Positions 27,839 through 36,666 of a stretch of 64,000 nt of DNA are shown one piece after another; position 1 is the first letter of the stretch, and the number at the start of each line of letters is the position of its first letter. The notes under the pieces are model-generated. The model was not told the DNA's origin and ran no database searches. It saw only the letters and a list, made by a program, of their open reading frames with translations. Both the position numbers and the translations under genes were made by a program. The DNA is taken from the NCBI RefSeq assembly GCF_030546575.1, contig NZ_JAUOTN010000001.1, forward strand, positions 186,001 through 250,000, in the 5' to 3' direction. Source of the stretch: Pontibacter coccineus (GTDB taxonomy: Bacteria > Bacteroidota > Bacteroidia > Cytophagales > Hymenobacteraceae).

Positions 27839-28915
27839 ATGATCCTACGGAAATCATATAAGATACTAGCCTTCCTTGTGCTCCTGCTGATCGCCTTCCG
27901 GGTGGCGCTCCCCTACCTGGTGAAAGACTATGTGAACAAAACGCTCAACGAGCTGCCCGGCTACACGGGCCATGTCGAAGATATTGACATTTCCCTGTAC
28001 AGAGGCGCTTACGCCATCGACCACCTGGTGCTGGAGGAAGAAGGCGGCAATCCCAAATATTCTTTTCTCAACATCCCCCGAACGGACCTGTCTGTTGAGT
28101 GGAAATCGCTGCTGAAGGGGAAACTGGTTGGGGAGGTCGTGATGCAGGACCCGGTGCTGAATATGGTGGAAGTGAAAAAGGCTGCGGCCTCCGGTGAAGA
28201 GCCAACCCGTGCACATTGGACGAAAGTGGTGAAGGATCTGATGCCGATCACCATTAACCGCTTTGTGGTGAACAACGGCAAACTGGCTTACTTCGATTTC
28301 AGCAAGAAACAGCAGGTTGACCTGCACATCTCCGACATGCAGCTGGTTGCCTACAACCTGGCCAACGTGGAGGATGCCGCCCACGAGCTTCCGTCGACGG
28401 TGCACCTGACGGGGCAGTCGGTTGGTGGCGGCAAACTGAAGGGAGATATGAAAGCCAACCTGCTCAAGGAGCTGCCCGACTTTGACATGACCATCGAGCT
28501 CACAGGGGTAGACCTGACCAGCATCAATGACTTTATAGAGGCCTACGGCAAGTTTGATGTGGAACGTGGCCGCATGGACATGTATAGTGAGCTCAAGCTG
28601 AAAGATGGCCAGCTGGATGGCTATGTGAAGCCCTTCTTCGAGAATGTAAAAGTGCTGAACCTGAAAAAGGACGTGAAAGAGGAAGGCATCTTACGGACAG
28701 CCTGGGAAGCCATTGCCGGCCTGTTCGTGGAGGCCGCCGAAAACCAGCCCCGGGACCAGATCGCCACCAAAGTCCCCATCAGCGGCAATATAAACCAACC
28801 CGACACCGACGTCTCCACCACGGTGTTCAACGTGCTGCGCCATGCCTATATCAAAGCCTTCAACAAAGGTATAGAAGCAGAAGCAACCAAAGCAACTGCA
28901 ACGGAAGAGAAATAG
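27839..28915 (+). CDS. DUF748 (AsmA-like) envelope protein
   Basis: This 358-residue protein has an N-terminal membrane anchor (about 9-30) followed by a long beta-rich region. Phrases such as IDISLYRGAYAIDHLVLEEEGG, LVGEVVMQDPVLNMVE, ITINRFVVNNGKLAYFDFS and the C-terminal VPISGNINQPDTDVSTTVFNVLRHAYIKAF fit DUF748 proteins, which are AsmA/TamB-like bridges with a proposed role in envelope lipid traffic. It should reside in the periplasm, tethered to the inner membrane. There is no operon partner. Confidence 0.82.
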   Translation: MILRKSYKILAFLVLLLIAFRVALPYLVKDYVNKTLNELPGYTGHVEDIDISLYRGAYAIDHLVLEEEGGNPKYSFLNIPRTDLSVEWKSLLKGKLVGEVVMQDPVLNMVEVKKAAASGEEPTRAHWTKVVKDLMPITINRFVVNNGKLAYFDFSKKQQVDLHISDMQLVAYNLANVEDAAHELPSTVHLTGQSVGGGKLKGDMKANLLKELPDFDMTIELTGVDLTSINDFIEAYGKFDVERGRMDMYSELKLKDGQLDGYVKPFFENVKVLNLKKDVKEEGILRTAWEAIAGLFVEAAENQPRDQIATKVPISGNINQPDTDVSTTVFNVLRHAYIKAFNKGIEAEATKATATEEK

Positions 28916-29056
28916 GAAAGTCAGGGTGTCCTTACTGGTTTGGGGTTTCGTGCAGAAAGGTGTTCCCTCCCGGCAATTATACCACAGCTCATAAGAGGAA
29001 GGGACACCTACAGGTAGAAAATTAAAGCCTGGCCGAAACGCTGTAGAGTATAAATA

Positions 29057-30124
29057 ATGTGTTTATTTGCGCTCATGTCTACAGGTCATGTCCTTCTTAT
29101 TCTGCTCAGCGGCTTAGGTGTTTTCCATGGCTTGGTATTGGCTGTTTTTCTCTGGTTCTACCCCAAAGGGCTTCCCGTCTCCAATAAAATTCTGAGCGTC
29201 CTGTTGCTGGTGCTTTCCTTCCGTGTCGGGAAGTCCTTGTTTCTGGAATTCGTGGACGGCGTATACCTGCAGGTCATCTTTGCAGGCCTTTCCACGCTAA
29301 TGCTCATCGGGCCGCTCTTTTACTTCTATACCCGTTCGGTGCTCGAAAAATCGATCCGGTTCACCGCTGCTTCCCTCCTGCACCTCCTCCCTTTCCTGGC
29401 CGGGCTGGCTTTTAGCTTTTTCATCAACAAGGAGAATGCGAAAACAACGCCTATACCTGTGTTTGTGCTCCTTTTCTGTGTGTATTATGGCCATTACCTG
29501 CTATACCTATACCTGACTTACCGGAAGATACAGCGGTACAGGGTAGCGATCGGGCAGGCTGATGCCGCTGCGCAATGGCTGCGCCTGCTCGCCTATGCAT
29601 TGGCGGCGCTTTGGGTGGTGTATGTCCTCAACCTGCTCGATGACGATGTGCCCTACATCCTGGGGCCCATCCTGTATTCTGTTATCGCGTATGGGGTGAG
29701 TTATGTCGTGATCCAGAAAGGCTATATCGGTGCGCTTGACACGGCCAAGTATAAAACGACGCCATTGCCGGAGGCGGAAGTAAACCAGATCTACGAGGAA
29801 GTGAAGGCGCTACTGGAAGAGCAGGAGCTTTACAAAAACCCGGACCTCTCGTTGAGCACCTTCAGCAAGGCGCTGAAAGTAAGTCCGCAAAAAATCTCGA
29901 TGGCGATCAACAGCAAATCCGGCTCCAATTTTAACGGCTTCGTGAACCAGCACCGCATCAGGCACGCGCAGGCATTACTGCAAACGGGCCAGGGCAGCGA
30001 ACTCACCATTGCGGCCATCGCCTTTGAGGTGGGTTTCAACAGCCTTACCAGCTTTAACACCGCCTTCAAAAAACAACTGCACGAAACGCCTTCTGCTTAC
30101 CGCAAAAGAGTCATGCAAGGCTAG
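29057..30124 (+). CDS. AraC-family regulator with seven-helix membrane N-terminus
   Basis: This 355-residue protein has about seven hydrophobic helices in residues 8-220, followed by a charged linker and an AraC-type double helix-turn-helix (about 255-352). The DNA-binding part has LSLSTFSKALKVSPQKISMAIN as the first HTH and IAAIAFEVGFNSLTSFNTAFKKQLHETPSAYRK as the second, with the P-S-A-Y-R signature. Such membrane-bound AraC proteins are common in Bacteroidota and presumably sense envelope cues; the ligand is unknown. An internal Met7 is a possible alternative start. No partner gene is adjacent, and the target is not evident. Confidence 0.87.
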   Translation: MCLFALMSTGHVLLILLSGLGVFHGLVLAVFLWFYPKGLPVSNKILSVLLLVLSFRVGKSLFLEFVDGVYLQVIFAGLSTLMLIGPLFYFYTRSVLEKSIRFTAASLLHLLPFLAGLAFSFFINKENAKTTPIPVFVLLFCVYYGHYLLYLYLTYRKIQRYRVAIGQADAAAQWLRLLAYALAALWVVYVLNLLDDDVPYILGPILYSVIAYGVSYVVIQKGYIGALDTAKYKTTPLPEAEVNQIYEEVKALLEEQELYKNPDLSLSTFSKALKVSPQKISMAINSKSGSNFNGFVNQHRIRHAQALLQTGQGSELTIAAIAFEVGFNSLTSFNTAFKKQLHETPSAYRKRVMQG

Positions 30125-30178
30125 GGCAACTCTTGACATCACTTCATACAGTAGAACTATTAAGTTATGGAAGAAGCT

Positions 30179-30356
30179 ATCCCCTTGAGGACAAGTGAGA
30201 CGCGAGTCGAAACTTGCGACCGTAGGTCATAGGGGTGTAAATTCGGCGCTAAGATGATAGTAGGCTAGTTTGCAATTTATCGCACCTGTAAACACAGCCC
30301 TCTGAGAGCTCCGCTCGCAAGTTTCGAACTCGCGTTCTCACTTGTCCTCAAGGGGA
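30179..30356. repeat. Inverted-repeat element (type B of the CCCCTTGAGG family)
   Basis: Arms of about 43 bp, beginning CCCCTTGAGGACAAGTGAGA (30181) and ending with its complement (to 30355), also contain a GCGAGT(C)GAAACTTGCGA motif. The left arm runs on into AGGGGTGTAA, the same inner word as in the element at 23791-23955. The interior has no coding potential. It fills most of the 375-bp gap between the AraC and esterase genes. Confidence 0.88.
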
Positions 30357-30499
30357 GAATTATCAGGATCTAAACAGCCCTAGCTTTTGCAGTTCCTTCT
30401 CTCCTTTTTATTCAAAAATCGTGATTTACTATAGGTAAATGATCATTCCGGAAGATTCTGACACCTGCTCGCGCTTCATTTGTGTCATAACTAAACCCT

Positions 30500-31384
30500 A
30501 TGATCATGTTACGACTTCTTTTTACAGCGGCGCTACTGCTTGCCGCTATCACGGCTTCGGCACAGCTAACACCTTTTGAGTTTGAAGGTACCAAGCGAAA
30601 GTACCTGCTCTACCTGCCTGCCTCCTATGCGGCAAACCCTTCTCAGGCCTTTCCGGTGGTGTTCCATTTTCATGGTGGGGGCATGACGGTAGTCGAGCAA
30701 ATGTTTTACTCCAGAATGAATGAGGCCGCCGACAAACACAATTTTATTGTAGTGTACCCATCGGGTATAAAGCAGGACTGGAATGTAGGCTTTGAGATGT
30801 CGCACCAAAAGGGCACCAACGATGTGGGCTTTGTACGCGCCTTGCTCGACAGCCTGAAACAAAGCTACCGGATAGATGCCAAAGCGATCTTTGCGACCGG
30901 ACTGTCGCGGGGCGGTTTCTTCTGCCACCGCCTGGCGGCTGAAATGCCCGATGATTTTGCAGCCATTGCCTCTGTCGGCGGCCCCCTGCCCGATTCGGTA
31001 AAATTCTATCACCGCACAGCTAAACCGATCAGCGTGATGCAGGTGCATGGCACGGCCGACGAGGTGGTGAAATACGACGGGAAAGCCAATGCCTATGCCT
31101 CGGCCCCGGCTACTTATACTTACTGGCTGACGCACAACAAACTGCCTGACCAGAAAGAAAGCAAGAAGGTGCTCAATACGAATAAGAAAGACAATACCTC
31201 CGTCACGATCCAGGAAGTAAGCGGCAAAGGCATTACCGTGTCGCTTGTCACGGTCGAAAACGGGGGCCATACATGGCCGGGCAGTGATCCGTTTAACATC
31301 GGCTACCCCTTGGGGAATACCACCTCTGATATTGATATAAATGAAGTCATGTGGAGCTTCTTCAACAAAAACAGGAAGCGGTGA
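30500..31384 (+). CDS. PHB-depolymerase/feruloyl-esterase-like secreted hydrolase
   Basis: This 294-residue precursor has a Sec signal peptide (about 1-21, ending ASA) and an alpha/beta-hydrolase domain of the LpqC/PHB-depolymerase group. The oxyanion region is FHFHGGG (56-62) and the nucleophile is Ser136 in GLSRGG. The acid is probably in VHGTADEVVKYDG, and the catalytic His in NGGHTWPGS (about 256). Relatives cleave polyhydroxyalkanoates or feruloyl esters in plant cell walls; the exact ester is not predictable. It is monocistronic with a strong terminator. Confidence 0.85.
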   Translation: MIMLRLLFTAALLLAAITASAQLTPFEFEGTKRKYLLYLPASYAANPSQAFPVVFHFHGGGMTVVEQMFYSRMNEAADKHNFIVVYPSGIKQDWNVGFEMSHQKGTNDVGFVRALLDSLKQSYRIDAKAIFATGLSRGGFFCHRLAAEMPDDFAAIASVGGPLPDSVKFYHRTAKPISVMQVHGTADEVVKYDGKANAYASAPATYTYWLTHNKLPDQKESKKVLNTNKKDNTSVTIQEVSGKGITVSLVTVENGGHTWPGSDPFNIGYPLGNTTSDIDINEVMWSFFNKNRKR

Positions 31385-31443
31385 GGTATAGGTTGGTATA
31401 GGAAAGCAGTAAAATTGAGATAGCGGCTATACCTGTTAAAAAG

Positions 31444-31486
31444 AGCAGTCCCGGAACTTAGTATCCGGGACTGCTTTGTTTTTTTG
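31444..31486 (+). terminator. Rho-independent terminator
   Basis: AGCAGTCCCGGA (31444-31455) and TCCGGGACTGCT (31464-31475) form a perfect 12-bp stem with an 8-nt loop, followed by TTGTTTTTTT. It ends the esterase transcript. Confidence 0.92.
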
Positions 31487-31492
31487 AGTGAT

Positions 31493-31567
31493 TTGCCGAA
31501 AGATGTGCCTTTACGACAGGTATAATTTTCCGAACGAGTAAGTCTATGTTTAAATGGGTTGAAGGGC
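31493..31567 (-). pseudogene. Decayed fragment of the hrpB 5' end
   Basis: This stretch is alignable over about 75 bases with the start of hrpB (26345-26416). Shared blocks are CCGAAAGATGT, CAGGTATAATTT, CCGAACG and GTCTATG, ending in GAAGGG. On the minus strand it begins like the family N-terminus (PFNPF) but then loses frame through indels. It lies immediately downstream of the last gene of the AT-rich four-gene cassette and in the same orientation as the true hrpB. It may mark a recombination junction. Confidence 0.6.
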
Positions 31568-31631
31568 TAAGTATTTTTACTATTAAACCACTTTTAGAGC
31601 AACCACCTGTTAAAGAATCTTTTATTTTAAA

Positions 31632-33764
31632 TTAATTAGTCTCAATAAACTTTATACTTTTTCCTACTTCATCTAGTTCATAGATATAATAGTCCTCTTC
31701 TCTCTTTAAATCTTTCAGTAAATCAGTTAAATCAATTTTGTCATCATCTCCTAAATTTTTATCTACTGAGGTAAATATGATAATTTGTTTATCTCTAATA
31801 GCTGCACACTCCTCAAATAATGCTTTCAAACTAGCACTATCTGTTCTATGCTGACCTGGTTCATCAAAGAGTACAAGACCTGGATGATTTTCACCTTTTT
31901 GAAGCAATGAAATAGAATATGCCCATATATTTCTCACAAAATCAGAAGCAGAAGAATTTACTCTAATAGATTGTGGCTGAGCATCATCTTTTCTGAACTT
32001 GAAAACAGGAAAATATTTAAAAGGGTCATCGTCCTGAATGGATATATTCCAAATGGGGTTACTTGAGTACTTAAAATTTTCTAAATAAAGCTTATAGGCT
32101 TTTTCAAATTCATTTAACTTTAGCTTATCTTCTAGATGACTCTTGTTAAGTTTATCTTCATCTTTTAACAACTCATAATAAGAGCCTGCCAGCTCCTCAA
32201 GTGCTTTTAGATCTTCTTTAAATCTTTTATACAAGTATTGAAATTCGCTTATACTTTTTTCTAATCGAACTCTGATCAAGGTATCAGACTCAGAAAACTC
32301 TCTGTCATCAGCAACTAATTCTTTTAGTAATATTTTTATTTCATCCTCAAGCTCCCTTTGCTGCCTTACGTAATACTTTCTAACTGTTTCCTTCTCCTTG
32401 ATAACCTTCTCTAATGAATCAATTGAGCTTTGAATAAGTTTTCTTTGCCCGTCTAAATATGCAATATTCTCTTGCAAACTAAGTTTCTCAATCTTAATAT
32501 TTTCAGAAGACATCAAGTCCACTGATATATGCTGGGTACAAGTGGGACACTTGCTGTAAACATCTTCTTTGATTATGGCTTGATCAAATACCTTCTGGAT
32601 TCCTTTTTGTGAGGAAAGCTCTTTTACTACATCTTTTTGATGTTTCTGCAATGCAACCAGCTGTTCCTTTTGGATACCAAAATTTTGATCGAAGGATTTA
32701 AATTTCTTTAAAAAAGAGTCATACTCCTTATTTGTATTCTCGAAACTGATTCTAGCTTCTTCCTTATTATCCCCTACTCGAACAAGAGGTTTTTGCCTTA
32801 AAAGTTGTAGGCTCTTTTCTTTTGTTTCTATTAATTGATTTATGGGCAGTGGTAAATCCCCTGCTTTATCTTTGATAAACAGATTAGTTGTTTTTAAAAC
32901 ATCTTTATCTTTAGTTATATTCTCAGGAACATCTTTCAATAATCCGTCATATTCAGCAGAAAGTAACTCCAATTTATTATAAATGAATTTCCATCTTATC
33001 TCTAAGTCTCTTTTAGTTCTACCTATTTTATCCTTCTCAGTAGAAGTATTAAGTTCATTTAAGTTTAAAAGAAATTCGACTACTTTCTCTTTTGTTTTCG
33101 GAATCCCGAAATAAGGAGTTGTAGCAAAAAAATCAGACCAGCCTTTAGTCTGCTCAATAAATAAAGAAGGGAAAATTGCCTGTAAATAAAGGGGGCTGTA
33201 ACCATCTTTTTTTGATGAATTTGAAACTATAGGCAGATCAACCCCAATGAATTCTGCAAACCAGCTATAAAAACCAAAGTCGTTGTCATTATTATTAGCA
33301 CCCCTTATATATAAAGTTCTAGTTCTTGTATTAGATGAAATAGCAGAATATTCATCATTGTATACTGTGACTGTTTTCGCTAGTTCCCTTCCCTCAGCAT
33401 CATCTTGCCCAGGGTTTATATATCTTCTAACAGTTACAATTTCACCTTTTGTATTAGAAATTTCAACTAGAACTTTTGAAGTAAAGACGCTATAGCTTTT
33501 TACTACTTTCCCTGAAGCTTTCTCATAAATATTGAATTCGGATTTTACTGCTTTATCTAGTGCCTTTTCATTTTGGCCACCGAGTAATTCTTCCATACCC
33601 AAACTATAGTATATGCAAGAATTTATTGTTGTTTTACCTTTAGAGTTGTGACCAGCTACAATATTTAATCCGTGTTCAAAAGGTATATCAAAACCAAAAA
33701 TGTCTTTAGAACTTTCTTGTTCCTTAGTCTTGATCTCTAATCTGAGTCTATTAATTCTAAACAT
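31632..33764 (-). CDS. Rad50-like ABC ATPase with CxxC hook, likely ABC-3C system ATPase
   Basis: This 710-residue protein is built like an SMC/Rad50-type ABC ATPase. Walker A is GHNSKGKT (38-45) and Walker B LVLFDEP (630-636). A degenerate signature region VNSSASDFVRN (602-612) precedes it, and a long coiled coil (about 245-560) is interrupted by a zinc-hook-like CPTC (406-409). It overlaps the gene for the 152-residue middle protein by 8 bp, as the ATPase of ABC three-component systems commonly does. The known family trait is ATP-driven sensing or remodelling of nucleic acid or protein complexes that controls an effector. GC content is about one third, unlike the GC-rich neighbours, which indicates horizontal acquisition. 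The end of the operon is marked by the hrpB fragment. Confidence 0.8.
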   Translation of the reverse strand: MFRINRLRLEIKTKEQESSKDIFGFDIPFEHGLNIVAGHNSKGKTTINSCIYYSLGMEELLGGQNEKALDKAVKSEFNIYEKASGKVVKSYSVFTSKVLVEISNTKGEIVTVRRYINPGQDDAEGRELAKTVTVYNDEYSAISSNTRTRTLYIRGANNNDNDFGFYSWFAEFIGVDLPIVSNSSKKDGYSPLYLQAIFPSLFIEQTKGWSDFFATTPYFGIPKTKEKVVEFLLNLNELNTSTEKDKIGRTKRDLEIRWKFIYNKLELLSAEYDGLLKDVPENITKDKDVLKTTNLFIKDKAGDLPLPINQLIETKEKSLQLLRQKPLVRVGDNKEEARISFENTNKEYDSFLKKFKSFDQNFGIQKEQLVALQKHQKDVVKELSSQKGIQKVFDQAIIKEDVYSKCPTCTQHISVDLMSSENIKIEKLSLQENIAYLDGQRKLIQSSIDSLEKVIKEKETVRKYYVRQQRELEDEIKILLKELVADDREFSESDTLIRVRLEKSISEFQYLYKRFKEDLKALEELAGSYYELLKDEDKLNKSHLEDKLKLNEFEKAYKLYLENFKYSSNPIWNISIQDDDPFKYFPVFKFRKDDAQPQSIRVNSSASDFVRNIWAYSISLLQKGENHPGLVLFDEPGQHRTDSASLKALFEECAAIRDKQIIIFTSVDKNLGDDDKIDLTDLLKDLKREEDYYIYELDEVGKSIKFIETN

Positions 33765-34215
33765 TTTCTTTAGTTAATACCCAAGCTTTACTTGCTTTTT
33801 CAATTATGACTTTAGGAATGATGCCTATTTGCTTAATCTTAGTAATATCATCCTCAAAAACCTTTAGCTTCTCAATTTTTGATAAGAATTGGTTTCCTTT
33901 ACCTGTCAGTTTAATTTCTAGTGAATTAGAGACTATTTCTCTTACACAGTATTCATTTACTAAAGCTAGAATTATTGTTTTATCAAGAGATGGTTCGAAA
34001 CTCCAAGGTACAATAGTATCTCTACCAGCTCTGGCTATACTTCTAAGTACATCAAAGTTTTCTTCTGACCTAATTCCCCAAAGGAAAACATGTAGTGATA
34101 GTAATGGAGCCTTGAAGGGTTTACGTGTACCGTATCTCAACACAGCAAGGAGCAACACTAGCTTATAGATAAGTGGTACTGGAATTGGTTTAGTATCTAA
34201 TTTTATTTCGATCAT
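33757..34215 (-). CDS. Probable ABC-3C middle component
   Basis: This 152-residue small protein lies between the effector and ATPase genes. It overlaps the upstream stop by one base (TAATG) and the downstream start by 8 bp, so translation is coupled. It opens with helices (PLIYKLVLLLAVLRYGTRKPFKAPLLSLHVFLWGIRS) and then appears to form a winged-helix-like region (VNEYCVREIVSNSLEIKLTGKGNQFLSKIEKL). Size, position and the helix-then-wing pattern fit the middle components of ABC three-component conflict systems, which bridge ATPase and effector. The assignment rests on context more than on sequence motifs. Confidence 0.6.
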   Translation of the reverse strand: MIEIKLDTKPIPVPLIYKLVLLLAVLRYGTRKPFKAPLLSLHVFLWGIRSEENFDVLRSIARAGRDTIVPWSFEPSLDKTIILALVNEYCVREIVSNSLEIKLTGKGNQFLSKIEKLKVFEDDITKIKQIGIIPKVIIEKASKAWVLTKENV

Positions 34216-35342
34216 TACTCTTCTTGAAAATCAAATGAACAATTCATCAACCATTCTGTAACCTTATGTCGAGCTAGCTCAGTATTGAGATAGTTACTAT
34301 TGTCATTAAACATATCTTTGATATGTTTTGCAAAGTCTTCTTCAAGCTGTCGAATAAGTTCTTTAGCCTCATTTCTATCTGCTACATCTCTCGTGTAAGT
34401 TTCTTTTACTCTCTTTTCAAATGAAGTTGCAGTATTTTCATAGCTCTTAATCAGTTCACTCTTGCTCCTAATATTTTCTAGTTTCTCATTTTGGCAAAGA
34501 AACTCTAAGATTCTCTCACTAGTGAGCCTAACTGCTTTCGCTTCCGGGTATAATACTCTATGTTTTCTTATAATATTATCAAAATCATCTACATTAAGTT
34601 TTGACCATTCCTTAACATCTTCCTCAGATTTGGTTTGATCTAATCCTTCTACATATTCCTCTAAAAAATCTATATCACTTAGATCTTTAAAACTATCAAA
34701 TAAGTTTTCAAGTAAGTTTGTAATTGGACAACAGTCTAAATCATCATTCAAAGCTTTTTCGCCAACTACACTCTTCAGTATTCCAATAAGATAAAGTTCT
34801 TTGCCTTTAAGTATAAACACCCCACTACCAGATAAACCTTTAGCCAATGTAGCTCCATCTTCCCCTCCTTGATCAAAAGTTTTGGCTTCCAGCGTGATCT
34901 TGAACTGGTTTTTAGATATTGTTAATATTTTGGCGCCCCAAGGTCTGTATTCATTAGGATTACTGTTTTGGTACCCACAAAAGCGAACGTTCTCTTCTTC
35001 AATGAACCTAGTTCCTTTGTAAATCCTTAAGAAATCACAATCACTTATGCATGGGTCTTCAATTTTTAGTAATACCCAATCATTATTGTCACAGAACTCG
35101 ACTATTTCAAGGACATTCACCCTCCTGAACTTACTTGAGTAGTTGTCTTGTATTTCTACACAAATTTTGTCTGCTGTTACCCCACAGTATTCGTTATTCT
35201 CTCCAAAAATGCAATGATGTGCTGTTATCAAATAGAAAGAACCACCATCTAAAACTATAACTCCACTTCCTTGATTTGCAAAATCATCATCAGAAATTTT
35301 AATAGATGTTCTTGCACAACATTGCTGAATTCTCCTTGGCAT
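34215..35342 (-). CDS. Trypsin-fold serine protease with C-terminal helical domain, putative effector
   Basis: This 375-residue cytoplasmic-looking protein has no signal peptide. Residues 1-215 form a chymotrypsin-like protease: His43 in LITAHHC, Asp88 in NDWVLLKIED, and nucleophile Ser171 in GLSGSG. Residues about 220-375 are helical and charged and end in ELARHKVTEWLMNCSFDF; this part is the probable adaptor that docks on the ABC-3C middle component or ATPase. Proteases of this type fused to such adaptors serve as effectors or activators in conflict systems. The gene follows the MBL gene after 2 bp and overlaps the next gene by one base. Possible targets are the neighbouring MBL protein or host proteins. 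Confidence 0.78.
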   Translation of the reverse strand: MPRRIQQCCARTSIKISDDDFANQGSGVIVLDGGSFYLITAHHCIFGENNEYCGVTADKICVEIQDNYSSKFRRVNVLEIVEFCDNNDWVLLKIEDPCISDCDFLRIYKGTRFIEEENVRFCGYQNSNPNEYRPWGAKILTISKNQFKITLEAKTFDQGGEDGATLAKGLSGSGVFILKGKELYLIGILKSVVGEKALNDDLDCCPITNLLENLFDSFKDLSDIDFLEEYVEGLDQTKSEEDVKEWSKLNVDDFDNIIRKHRVLYPEAKAVRLTSERILEFLCQNEKLENIRSKSELIKSYENTATSFEKRVKETYTRDVADRNEAKELIRQLEEDFAKHIKDMFNDNSNYLNTELARHKVTEWLMNCSFDFQEE

Positions 35343-35344
35343 AA

Positions 35345-36406
35345 TTATAAAGGGACTTCGGTGATAGAGTCAAAGTAACTCCAATTTCCAATACTTAAGT
35401 CTGAGGAATTAATAAGCTGACCACACTTTTTTTGGATATCATCCACAGGATAGTTAAAAAAGATTAATCTTTCAACTTCATAGTCTCTTTCAGGATGATG
35501 CACTATTCTAGCTATTGTCTCTCTATCAGGATGTTTATGGCTTGCATTACCACCGTTAGTAGATATTCCAAATTTATCACAATTGATTATATCTAATAAT
35601 TCACAACTTGTGTTATTGATACTTCCATGGTGTGACACCTTTACAAAATCAACTAATAGTTTATTATCTTTAGTATAGCCCTTATCATTTAAAGAATTTA
35701 CTAAAACTTCAGATCTTGCATCCCCTAGCATCAGAATAGACTTGTCAGGAGTTCTTAATATAAAAGCTATTGAAGAACTGTTAAATAAATCATTTTCAAT
35801 ATTCTTAGAAGGTTTAAACTCTTCTTTAGCGAGGTCTACTAGGGCTCCTTTGGATATTTGAGATGCTGTCCCAGTGGAAGCTTTAACTTTGACATCAGAC
35901 GCGTTTAATTCTTTTGATATTATAGGCCACTGTGCATACAAGGAATTAAGTATTGATGTAGTAGGGGACAGAATTTCAATCTCTATACCCTCAGGTAGTG
36001 AAGGAGAAAATTCGTTTGTAACGAGAGAAAATATAGAAGAGCGAGCTACCTTATTGTCTATAAGTAGCTGCTCTATAGACTTCCCTTGATTATAGCTTAT
36101 CTTTTCGCCACTAGGAGTCTTCGCTAAATTTGCTCCATTGATCCAGAATGATCCAACCTTTATCTTAGCAAATAGTGAGTTTTTGAAGAATCTTATTAAT
36201 CCTGCAATATGATCTGAGTCGATATGAGTAAGAATAAGTAAATCAATTTTTGAGATTTGCTTTAGCTCATTTTTAAGGCTGTAGTCAAAAGTTGAAGCAG
36301 TTCCTCCATCAATAAGGATAATAAAGTCATTGCCAGAACAGTCAAAGGTTTTAATTAAAATACAATCACCATGATATGCTTCTAGTAGTTTAAGCTGTGT
36401 CTCCAA
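35345..36406 (-). CDS. ComEC/Rec2-like metallo-beta-lactamase hydrolase
   Basis: This 353-residue MBL-fold protein has no membrane part. Metal-binding motifs are THIDSDH (60-66, the HxDxDH variant of ComEC-like enzymes), MLGDA (226-230), SHHGS (258-262) and SHKHPD (289-294). The start KLLEAYHGDCILI is typical of the family. Relatives are nucleases or phosphodiesterases. It is the first gene of the four-gene operon and probably starts at TTG 36406, since no ATG lies before the conserved N-terminus. A DNA- or nucleotide-degrading effector controlled by the protease next door is a reasonable inference. An MBL/trypsin pairing is also known from type 1 Avs (AVAST) defence loci. Confidence 0.8.
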   Translation of the reverse strand: METQLKLLEAYHGDCILIKTFDCSGNDFIILIDGGTASTFDYSLKNELKQISKIDLLILTHIDSDHIAGLIRFFKNSLFAKIKVGSFWINGANLAKTPSGEKISYNQGKSIEQLLIDNKVARSSIFSLVTNEFSPSLPEGIEIEILSPTTSILNSLYAQWPIISKELNASDVKVKASTGTASQISKGALVDLAKEEFKPSKNIENDLFNSSSIAFILRTPDKSILMLGDARSEVLVNSLNDKGYTKDNKLLVDFVKVSHHGSINNTSCELLDIINCDKFGISTNGGNASHKHPDRETIARIVHHPERDYEVERLIFFNYPVDDIQKKCGQLINSSDLSIGNWSYFDSITEVPL

Positions 36407-36504
36407 TAGGTAGAAGTTGATTACTATTTTTAATGATCCAATGTAAGAGCGAATATAATATATTTAAACTTTAATATAAACTTTTACTCTTTTGTTTCAT
36501 CTCT

Positions 36505-36590
36505 TGCTGCCGCGAGCTTACAGCTCGCGCCTTTTCTTTACCTCGCCGCATTATAGCAAGCGCGAGTAACAGCCCCTGGCAAGTGCTGGA
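36505..36590. repeat. 90-bp inverted-repeat family, copy 1 (degenerate)
   Basis: GCTGCCGCGAGCTTACAGCTC, then GCGCCTTTTCTTTACC, and a decayed right half (GCGAGTAACAG) match the family consensus described for the copy at 39970-40060. It lies between the AT-rich cassette and the anti-sigma gene. Confidence 0.7.
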
Positions 36591-36666
36591 GCTGGAAGTC
36601 TGTTTGTTCAAAAAACACAAGGGAGTACCAAAGGCTCCTGCACACACAGTTGCCTTTCTCATGATC

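Noticed and set aside
30179-30356. Possible insertion sequence or rRNA-like hairpin
   Set aside because: No transposase frame is inside and the same arms recur elsewhere in short elements, so it is a non-coding repeat.
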